A stretch of DNA of 64,000 nt from NCBI GenBank assembly GCA_015061335.1, contig SUWT01000001.1, positions 1-64,000 of the forward strand. The letters are read 5' to 3'. Shown one piece after another: positions 34,756-44,200 of this stretch. A program made the position numbers and the translations under genes. The notes below the pieces were generated by a model. That model made no database searches. It was not told where the DNA came from and worked only from the letters and a program-made list of their open reading frames with translations. This DNA comes from Lentimicrobiaceae bacterium. Lineage in GTDB: Bacteria; Bacteroidota; Bacteroidia; Bacteroidales; F082. Position 1 is the stretch's first letter. The number at the start of each line of letters is the position of its first letter.

Positions 34756-34803
34756 CGTATCAAATAAAAATCGATTATAACTTAAAATAAATTAAATTAC
34801 AAA

Positions 34804-37029
34804 ATGAAAAAAACATTATTATTAGTTGCCCTTGCAGTATTATCATTAGTGGGCAAAGTACGTGCTGACGAAGGTATGTGGCTACCGATGTTCGTCGAAC
34901 GTTTGAATTATGTTGACATGCAAAAAATGGGTCTTCAACTTACTCCAGAAGAACTTTACAGCATCAACAACAGTAGTTTGAAAGACGCTATCGTAGGTCT
35001 TTCAACAGGTCCTAACCCTCGTGGTTTCTTCTGTACAGGTGAAATAGTCTCACAAAAAGGTCTTTTGTTCACAAATCACCACTGCGGCTATGGTGATATT
35101 CAAAAACTCAGCACTGTAGAACACGATTATTTAACAGATGGTTTCTGGGCTAAAGATTTTAGTGAAGAATTGCCTGTCGATGGTACTTCAGTCTCTTTCT
35201 TGGTACGTATGGAAGACGTTACAGAACAAGTTCTTGCTGTCGTTAACGACACAATGGACTGGGCACAACGTAATCGCGCTATCAGAGAAAAAGCTAAGGA
35301 ATTAGAAACAGCAGCTTCAGAAGACGGTAAGTATAATCCTATCATCAGCAGCTTCTTCGAAGGTAACGAATATTATATGTTCGTTTATCAAGTATATACC
35401 GACATCCGTCTCGTAGGTACTCCACCTTCATCAGTAGGTAAGTTCGGCGGCGATACCGACAACTGGATGTGGCCTCGTCATACAGGCGACTTCTCCATCT
35501 TCCGCGTTTATGCTGACGCCGATGGTAATCCAGCTCCTTATTCTCCTGAAAACGTGCCTCTCACTCCAAAACATCATCTTCCTATCAGCCTCGACGGCAT
35601 CCAAAAAGATGACTTCACAATGATTTGGGGCTTCCCTGGCTCAACAGAACGTTATATGACATCTTACGGCATCGACTATAACGTCGATACTTTCTACCCA
35701 ATCATCCATGAAATCTTCAAACTTCAAACAGATATCATGGACGAATTCATGCAAAAAGACGCTTCTGTAAATATCATGTATGCTGACGACAAAGCCGGTC
35801 TCGCTAATACATGGAAAAACTTCGAAGGTCAGATGATAATGCTTCGTAAGAATAAAGTCGCTGAAACTAAAGCTGAACTCGAGAATAATTTTGCAGAATG
35901 GGTAAAAGCTAACACAAACCGCGTTGAAGAATATGGTGAAGTCTTGAATACATTAGCAGAAAACTATGCTCTTATCTCAGAACTTAGTGCTTCTATCTAT
36001 TATCCTAACTTCCTCACACAAACAGGTGCCATAGCAATAGCAGCTGAATTCATGGGTTATGCAGAAGCAGCTCAAGGTAAAGATAAAGAAGCTATAGCAG
36101 CAGCTGAAGAAGAACTCAAAGCTATCGATGCTGACGCTTTCTTCGCAGAAACATACAAACCATTAGAAGATAAGATGTTGGTTGAGATGTTAAAATTGTA
36201 TTACAATATTTTCAACGCTGAAGCAAATCCTGATTTCTATAATTTTGTTGACAAAAAATATAAAGGCGATGTAGTAGCTTTAGCAAACGACATCTTAGAC
36301 AACTCAATCTTCGCAAATGCAGAGTCAATCAAGGCTTTCATCGAAAAACCTAATGCTAAGAAAGTAGAAAAAGATCCTGCTTATATCGTTTTGAATTCTA
36401 TGATCTCTCACATGATGAACGGCTTGGCACCTTATCGCATGGCAATGCAAGTGATAGACGAAAACAATCATCTTTTCGTTAAAGGTTTACGCGAATTCTA
36501 CGCAGAGACACAACCAGAGAAATCTTTATATCCAGACGCTAACTCATCATTACGTATGAGCTACGGCTCAGTTCAAGATTACCAACCTGCTGATGCTATC
36601 CACTATGACTACATCTGTACAGCTAACGGTATCCTTGAAAAATATGTTAAAGGTGATTATGAATTCGATGCTCCACAAAGACTCCTCGACCTCATCGAAG
36701 CAAGAGACTTCGGTCAATATGCTGATGAAAATGGCGAGTTGGTAGTTTGCTTCCTTTCAACAAACGACATCACAGGCGGTAACTCAGGCAGCCCTATCAT
36801 GAACGCTAAGGGCGAACTCATAGGCCTCGCTTTCGACGGCAACTGGGAAGCTATGAGCGGCGACGTTAACTTCGAACCAAGATTACAACGTACAATCAAT
36901 GTTGACGCTCGTTACGTATTGTTCGTAATCGACAAATTGGCTGGTGCAACAAACCTCATCGAGGAATTGACAATCGTAAAAAGCGAACCACAAACAGAAG
37001 AAACTGTTGAAATGACAGTTGAAGAATAA
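34804..37029 (+). CDS. S46 family dipeptidyl-peptidase, DPP7 type
   Basis: A 741-residue exported serine peptidase. Signal peptide 1-21 (ending KVRA). The chymotrypsin-like triad is visible: His in LLFTNHHCGYG near 92, Asp in FGGDTDNWMWPRH, and Ser in TGGNSGSPIMN near 660. The helical cap lies in between. In S46 enzymes the residue 18 after the catalytic Ser sets specificity: Arg in DPP11 (acidic P1), Gly in DPP7 (hydrophobic P1). Here it is the Gly of AFDGNWEAMSGD, so a DPP7-type preference is inferred. It releases dipeptides in the periplasm for uptake and fermentation, and sits with the M49-like gene upstream. Confidence 0.92.
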   Translation: MKKTLLLVALAVLSLVGKVRADEGMWLPMFVERLNYVDMQKMGLQLTPEELYSINNSSLKDAIVGLSTGPNPRGFFCTGEIVSQKGLLFTNHHCGYGDIQKLSTVEHDYLTDGFWAKDFSEELPVDGTSVSFLVRMEDVTEQVLAVVNDTMDWAQRNRAIREKAKELETAASEDGKYNPIISSFFEGNEYYMFVYQVYTDIRLVGTPPSSVGKFGGDTDNWMWPRHTGDFSIFRVYADADGNPAPYSPENVPLTPKHHLPISLDGIQKDDFTMIWGFPGSTERYMTSYGIDYNVDTFYPIIHEIFKLQTDIMDEFMQKDASVNIMYADDKAGLANTWKNFEGQMIMLRKNKVAETKAELENNFAEWVKANTNRVEEYGEVLNTLAENYALISELSASIYYPNFLTQTGAIAIAAEFMGYAEAAQGKDKEAIAAAEEELKAIDADAFFAETYKPLEDKMLVEMLKLYYNIFNAEANPDFYNFVDKKYKGDVVALANDILDNSIFANAESIKAFIEKPNAKKVEKDPAYIVLNSMISHMMNGLAPYRMAMQVIDENNHLFVKGLREFYAETQPEKSLYPDANSSLRMSYGSVQDYQPADAIHYDYICTANGILEKYVKGDYEFDAPQRLLDLIEARDFGQYADENGELVVCFLSTNDITGGNSGSPIMNAKGELIGLAFDGNWEAMSGDVNFEPRLQRTINVDARYVLFVIDKLAGATNLIEELTIVKSEPQTEETVEMTVEE

Positions 37030-37057
37030 TTATCAGTTATAAGCTATGAGCGGTGAG
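37030..37057 (+). repeat. Heptanucleotide array (YTATNAG), four units
   Basis: TTATCAG, TTATAAG, CTATGAG, CGGTGAG follow directly on the last base of the DPP7 stop. Units of the same type (CTATCAG, CGGTCAG) occur inside the alpha-2-macroglobulin-like gene at 43547-43588. The last two units form the left arm of the hairpin at 37046-37080. Confidence 0.75.
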
Positions 37058-37087
37058 CCAAAGAAAAGCTCACTGCTCATGATTTTT
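37046..37087 (+). terminator. Terminator of the DPP7 gene, built from inverted heptamers
   Basis: ATGAGCGGTGAGC (37046-37058) pairs with GCTCACTGCTCAT (37068-37080) at 12 of 13 positions, with a T-run at 37083-37087. The right arm is the same heptamer type in inverted orientation. Confidence 0.75.
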
Positions 37088-37103
37088 AAAATAATAATCA
37101 ATC

Positions 37104-37718
37104 ATGAAACGTTTTTCATATATCTCTATCATTATTTTATCTGTCGTAACATTCTTAACGTCATGTAAAGGAGAACATGTCGTTCCTCCATTTCCAAAAG
37201 AACTGGCAAATTATTTTCCATACGAAAATAATGAGTCGTTTACATTCATTTCAGAAGACAACGACACTTTGACATTCATCGCAGGTGAGACTTATCTCTC
37301 AGAAGATAACACTCACAAATACTCTTCATCCGATTTTATGTTCTGCAGCAATCAGGATCTCTCAACAATGTATATGGATGCAATAATTGATGTAAATGCT
37401 TCTTCATATCCTTACTGCGAAAATAATAGTTTGATTATCATAGCCCACATGAGTACATATTATGAGTCAGACGAATTCAAAGACATATTATCAATGAACT
37501 TAGACATTGACAAGGATGGCATTAATGTTATTCATTATAACAATGATTTTAATTGCAAGCCTTTTGAAGGTAATGCTAATTTGACTATTGGCGACAAAGC
37601 AGTTCTTTTTGAAGATGGTATGGCAGATGATTCCGAATTGAAAGCCGAAGTTGAATGGAACAAAGGTATCATCAGCTTTAACTATGACGGCAAGAAATGG
37701 ATTGCTAAGAATATCTGA
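37104..37718 (+). CDS. Hypothetical lipoprotein
   Basis: A 204-residue lipoprotein: MKRFSYISIIILSVVTFLTSC ends in a lipobox, with Lys-Gly after the Cys. The mature part contains ELANYFPYENNESFTFISEDNDTLTF, a phrase type common in uncharacterised Bacteroidota lipoproteins, followed by alternating strands. No catalytic motif. It follows the DPP7 terminator and converges on the NDK-like gene with a 5-bp gap. Function unknown. Confidence 0.75.
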   Translation: MKRFSYISIIILSVVTFLTSCKGEHVVPPFPKELANYFPYENNESFTFISEDNDTLTFIAGETYLSEDNTHKYSSSDFMFCSNQDLSTMYMDAIIDVNASSYPYCENNSLIIIAHMSTYYESDEFKDILSMNLDIDKDGINVIHYNNDFNCKPFEGNANLTIGDKAVLFEDGMADDSELKAEVEWNKGIISFNYDGKKWIAKNI

Positions 37719-37723
37719 TTTTT

Positions 37724-38164
37724 TTATTGCCCAAAAAAGGCTTCGGCCTCATGAATAGTGCTCTGATAACTGTCGGAGCTATGAATAACGTTACGCGTTT
37801 TATCAATGGCGTAACGTTTTCTATATTTGTCCTTCAGTTCCTTAAGCGTCTCAATAGATGACTCCCTGTCTGAAAAGGGCGATAATAATATCATCCCGAT
37901 ACAGGGACCGCTCGTCATATATTCTATAAGTTCGTTATAAAACGGCTTGCCCTTATGACAACTATATATCGTTTCCGCCTCTTCACGAGATAATGTCTTT
38001 TCCGTAGCTTCTATAATGATGAAATCATGCCTGTGAAGATCATTGATAATCTTATCCTTATATTTTAAAAACTCAGGCTTGATGATAATAAAACCATCGT
38101 AGTCGGGAAGCATATTGGTGTTGTATCCGTAACCTTCTTCTTGTCTTTTTGCTGTAGATTTCAT
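37724..38164 (-). CDS. Divergent nucleoside-diphosphate-kinase-like protein
   Basis: A 146-residue protein with parts of the NDK fold: GFIIIKPEFL (nucleotide-binding Lys), ETIYSCHKGKPFYNELIEYMTSGPCIGMIL (conserved Tyr, Phe and SGP), and RNVIHSSDS, where the His is at the position of the phosphorylated catalytic His, then EAEAFF. The stretch that in NDKs reads GxTxPxxAxxGTIR, with further nucleotide-binding residues, is replaced by SSIETLKELKDKYRKRYAID. It could be a specialised or inactive NDK homologue. A 20-residue basic N-terminal tail precedes the fold. It is a lone gene, divergent from the alpha-2-macroglobulin-like gene. Confidence 0.7.
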   Translation of the reverse strand: MKSTAKRQEEGYGYNTNMLPDYDGFIIIKPEFLKYKDKIINDLHRHDFIIIEATEKTLSREEAETIYSCHKGKPFYNELIEYMTSGPCIGMILLSPFSDRESSIETLKELKDKYRKRYAIDKTRNVIHSSDSYQSTIHEAEAFFGQ

Positions 38165-38255
38165 AAATATGTTTTTGCATTAACAACAAGATAAAACAAA
38201 AAATGTTCTCATAAAGTGTAAAATATCAATAGAACCGCTTGTGTAATTTTGGTAT

Positions 38256-38263
38256 TATTTTTG
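38256..38263 (+). promoter_or_regulatory. -7 box TATTTTTG before the alpha-2-macroglobulin-like gene
   Basis: TAnnTTTG match 32 bp before the ATG. TTG occurs about 14 bp upstream, shorter than the usual spacing, so this is a tentative promoter. Confidence 0.45.
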
Positions 38264-38295
38264 ATAATAATACATAAATATTAATTCTTATCACA

Positions 38296-41200
38296 ATGAA
38301 GACTAATTTTTTATTAATAACATTGTTGCTGATTGCTTTATCAAATCTCAACGCTCAATCTTATAACGACTTATGGAAAGATGTTAATAAAAATTTAGAA
38401 AACAGACTTCCTCAGTCGGCGGAAACGACACTTGATAAAATAGAACAAAAAGCCGTTAAAGAAAACAACCAAAAAGAACTTCTTAAAACATTCCTCTACC
38501 GTTTTAAGATTTTTTCATTGCAGGACGAAAACCCGATTGAAACCTCCATCAATTTCGCCAAAGATAATATCTCAAGATTGCACGAACCGGAAAAATCTCT
38601 CTTCAATATCGCAATCGCTTCTCTTTATGAAACATATATGATCTTTAATAATAACTTAATAAAAAATAATATTCCAATAGCCAATAGCCAACAGCTAATA
38701 GCTAACAGCCTAAATATGAAATTCTGGGATGAGGCGACTTTCGAAAGAGTTATTAATAATTATTATGAAAACGCTCTTGCAGATATAAAATCGTTGCAGA
38801 ATAATTCCGCTGAATCGTATAAAGATATTCTTGCAATCAAAGACATTACGGCAGAATTTGACTTTAAAATTGAACCGACACTTTATGATTATGTATTGCA
38901 CAAGATAATTGACTATAAAATAAATCACGGCAACTCCGTAGAGACGTCATTGAATGGCATCTCAGAATTATATCAAGACCTTATTGATTTTGATAAAAGC
39001 AGAAATTATGACGATGCAGCAATATATAATGAAATCAACAAATTAAAATATGAATATAAGACCACTGATGATTATGAAACTTATTTTAATTCCTTAGAAA
39101 AAATTAAGAATGAAAATGTTAACAATCCGATTGTCACTTCAGTGATGGCGTTGCAAGCGGAAGCTGTTTTAAGTCAACAGTTAACAGAAAACGGACAACA
39201 GACTTCTTCCACATTGGCTAAGGCTATAGATATTTGCGACGAAGCGATAAGGCTGTTTCCAAACAGCACCGGAGCAAAACAATGTAGTTCAATTCGTTCT
39301 GTGGTTTTAAGAAAAGAACTTTCATTCAAGATGCAAAGTGTGGTGCTTCCTAATCAAGAAATTTCGGCAAATATTTCTTATAAAAATTTAACAAATCCTC
39401 ATTATAGAATATATAAGTTAAACCAGAATGAATTGGATGAACTTGATGGCGAATCAAAGCAAGACATCGTAAAGACTTTGTTAAAGAAAAACTATATCGT
39501 TGAGAATGAGATAGAACTTCCAACGACGACACGTCAGAATTCATCAAAAGATGATTATAATTACGAAGCGATTATTACCAATAATTTCGACTTCTTCTTG
39601 CCAAGTTTAGAATGCGGAATTTATTTCATAATGATTTCTAAAGATGACAAATTCTCAAAATCAGAAGATAATCTTCCTGCGATTCATGCGTTTCAGGTCA
39701 GCAACCTCAGTTTCGTAACGACAAAAGAAAACAATGATTTTGTGGTTTATGTCCTTGACAGAGACAGCGGGAAACCTATAAAAGACGTGAATGTGAATAT
39801 TTATAAACGTACTTACGATTATAAGACAAGAGAATATGTTAACACTACAATCGTGGATCTTATTTCAGATAAGGACGGAATCGTTAGACTTACTGATACA
39901 GAAGATAATTTATTCTATATCAATCTTTCTGCTGAGAGCGACAGGCTTCTTTCTGACACATACTTCCATAATTATAGAAATAATGAAGATGGTAAATTGA
40001 GAGAATCAACGACATTCTTCACCGACAGAGCGATTTATCGTCCGGGACAGACTGTATATTTTAAAGGTATAATTCTTAATGAAAATTCAGAAAAGAAAGA
40101 ATTGGCAGTTGGAAAAGAAACGAAGGTGACATTGAAGGATTCTAACTGGCAAGAGGTTGCGACACAGACTTTTACCACCAACGAATTCGGTTCTTTTGAC
40201 GGAAGCTTTGTTGTTCCTGAAAATCTTTCAAACGGATATTTTGCTATCAGCAATGAAAGTGGAAGCATCAATTTCAAAGTGGAAGAATATAAACGCCCGA
40301 CCTTTGAAATAACATTTGAAAATCCTGATAAGTCGTTTAAACTCAATGAAGAAGTAGAGTTGAGCGGAGCTGTAAAAGCTTACGCAGGCTTCGGTCTCGA
40401 TAATGTTAATTATAATTATACAATCGTAAGACGCTCTTATTTTCCATATCGTCTTTGGTGGTATAGAAACTATGACAATAATGAAAAGCAAATCGCTTTC
40501 GGAGATGGAACAACCGATGATGAAGGAAACTTCAAAATCAATTTTGCCTTGGTTCCCGATAAGGATGAAAAAGATAAACTTCCTGTCTATGAATATATAG
40601 TTACTGTTAATGCAACTAACGCGCAAGGCGAAACACAATCAAAGACTTACACCTTAAAAGCTTCAGAAATTGACTTGATTATCGACATAGAGAATCAAAA
40701 TGAATATGTCTTTAAAGACAGTCTCGACTTAATTAATTTCACTGTTAAAAATCTTAAAGAAAATCCCGTTGAGGCGAAAATCATAAGAAAAATATATAAG
40801 GTCAACGGACAACAGACAACGGACAACAGTCAACAGCATTGTAGGGATGCGTCAAGCCACCTCCTTACGATAATTTACGAAGATAATATTGATGTTAATG
40901 GAAAATATGGTTTGTTTCAAAATGTTAATAAAAATTTAGGAATAGGGAAATATGTTGTCGAATTGATTTCCGCTGATAATGAGTTGGCAAAGACTTCTGT
41001 CGAGTTGACAATTATTGATTATCATAGCAATAAGATGCCATACGAGACGATGTGTATTTCATATTATGACAAGAAAACGGCGCAACCAGGCGATAATGTT
41101 AATTTTTATTTAGGAAGTTCCGCCGATGATGTGAATGTCTATTATATGATTAAATATGGAGATGAAGTTCGTCATTATGGACGTAAGACGATAAGTAATA

Positions 41201-44200
41201 AAATTTTAACAATTCCATATAAAGTCAAGGAAGAAGATAGAGGTGAAATATCATTCCAGGCATTTTTTGTTAAAAATAATACGATAAATATAGTGACACA
41301 TAATGTCGCTATTCCTTACGATAATTTAAAATTAGACATACGATTGGATGTCGAGCGCGACAACTTGCTTCCAGGAGCAGAAGAGAGATGGAATCTTACT
41401 GTTAGGAACTATGACTATGGCGATGACTATGGCGATGACTATGACGCTGGTGTTGCTAATGTTTTGGCTTCTATGTACGACGCTTTTTTGGATGTGTTTG
41501 CAAAAAATAGTTGGGAACTGAATACGATGCCTGATACTAAACATTCTGTGATGCCAAGAAGTGATGATGGTTTTGATAATTTTTCTTGCTCAACTGAAAA
41601 TCAATATTTTAGATATTATGAGTTGTTTAGTTATTATCTTCTCTCTGACCTTTCATTAATGCCAGTCTCTTCATATCGAGGTTTTGTGATCTCGGCTCGT
41701 GATGTTATGGCGATGCCTGCTTATGCAAGAGAATCGGTTGGAGTAAAAGTAGGTGGCGTTACGAATGATAATGATGGAATTGTAATGGAAATTGAGTCGT
41801 TTCCAGAAGAAGAGATCGCTGATGCTGGTGTTTATAAAATAGTACAGACGGAAATAAATAATGAAGAAAACCAAGAACCTTTAGTGAGAGAAAACTTTAA
41901 CGAGACGGCGTTTTTCTATCCTAATCTAATGACAAACGAAGACGGAAGTCTAACCTTTTCATTCACAATGCCTGATGCCTTAACTCGTTGGAACTTAATG
42001 ATGTTGGCTTATACAAAAGACCTGAAAGTCGGGACGTTGAACAAGACTTTCACCACCTCGAAACCTCTTATGATTATGAGCGACATGCCTCGTTTCTGCT
42101 ATGAAAACGACACGCTTTGGTTGGTGGCGAATGTAATTAAGACAACAGACAACGGACAACAGACAACAGACTTTGAACACGCAATTGCTAAATTAGAAAT
42201 TTTCGATGCGTTGACAATGCAGCCTTTGGATCTGATTCTTTCAGAACAGGAAATTATTATTGATGATATTCCTGAAGGCGGCAGTAAATCAGTGAGATGG
42301 AAGGTTGGAATTAAGAATGACGAGACGAATTTATTGGCGCTACGTTTTAGCGTGACATCAGAAAATTTCTCTGACGCTGAGCAACGTCTGCTTCCTATCT
42401 TAAGCGACGAGGTCTTTATGACAGAGACATATCCGATAACGGTAGAAGCTAATTCAGAAAAGACATTCGATTTTGATTTTAATAATGAAAATGAAAGAGA
42501 TCAAAGCGTTACGTTGAACTATTGTTCCAATCCTGTCTGGTATGCGATACAAGCCTTGCCATATCTCTCGCAAGAAACTGGTGAACATGCTGATGTGGCG
42601 TTTAATATTTTCTACGCAAATAGTCTTGCTTCTTATATCGCACATAACATTCCTAATCTGTTAAATTATATTAAGAAATGGGAGATAGAAACACCGGACG
42701 CTCTGATGTCGCAGCTGCAAAAAGATGAGAATCTCAAAGCGATTATGTTACAGGAAACGCCTTGGGTTATGGAGGCGAAGACTGAAGCAGAACAGAAATC
42801 GAGAATAGCTAACTTGTTTGATATTGATGCTTTACGAAATCAGACTGATGAAGCCTTGAATCTTATCAATGAGAAACAAAGCGTCAATGGTGGATGGTCG
42901 TGGTTTAAGAACATGCCGGAAAGCCCGTTTATAACCCAATATATATTAGGAGGCTTCGGCAGACTATATAAGATGAATGTCATTGATTCTTTGACGGCAA
43001 TGCAACAAGACATGGCTGAGGTCATTTCAAAGAAAGCGATAGATTTCTTATGTGACGACATTGTTGAATATTACGATTTTTATAAAGACTACAAGAAATT
43101 ATATATTTCGAATTCTTTGACGATTAACGAATTATATGCCTTGAGTTTCTTTGATTTTGAAGAAGATTCAAAATATAAGACCGCCAAGAATTTCTTGATA
43201 AAACGACTTGAAGAAGACTGGCGTGATTTCGACTTCGCGACACAGGCAAAGTCGGCATTGATTTTATATCGGGAAGGAAATAGAAATGCTGCTGAATTGA
43301 TAATGAAGTCACTGAAAGAAAGAGCGCAATATAATGAAGTTACGGGAATGTATTGGAATAATGGCAGTACTTATATCGGTTCTGTGACTCATATCTCAGA
43401 ACAGGCGATAATAATGGAAGCTTTCAGAGAAATAGCTCCTGATAAAGATATGCTTGACGAAATGATGATATGGCTCTTGAGTAACAAACGTGCCAATATG
43501 TGGGAAAACGCGAGATCGAGCGTCGATGCGATATATGCTATTTTAACTGTTAGCCATCAGCTATCAGCTGTCAGCGGTCAGTCGTCAGTAATTATAAAGG
43601 TTCAAGGTTCAGAACTTGATGTTCAAGGTTCGGATGATATTTTCATACAGAAATATTGGGATGCTGAAGAGATGAAAGATATTGATAATCTGACGATTGA
43701 TAACAAATCCGACAATATGGTTTGGGGCGGATTGTTCCGTCAGTATTTTGTCTCTGTTGATGAGGTGAGAAAACATGAAAGTCCGTTGAAGGTAGAGAGA
43801 GAATTGTATGTTGAGCGCGTAAATGAAAACGGAGCGTATCTCGTTCCTATTGAGGAAACCGATATTAAAGTCGGGGATAAGATTGTTGTAAATCTTACTT
43901 TTGAAGCGTCGCAGGATATGGAGTTTGTCTTCTTGAAAGACTTAAGAGCGGCTTGTTTAGAACCGACGGAACAGTTGTCGAGGTACAAATATTCTGACGG
44001 AATGTTTTATTATCAAAGCAATAGCGACACTTTCATGGGATTCTATTTCGACAATGTCACTAAAGGGAAACATCAGGTAAGTTATTCGATGTATGTCACT
44101 AAAGAAGGAAGTTTCAGTAATGGTTACGCTTTGATACAATGCATGTATGCACCGGAGTTTTCCGGATATTCGGAAGGAATGAGGATACTAGTTTTATCAA

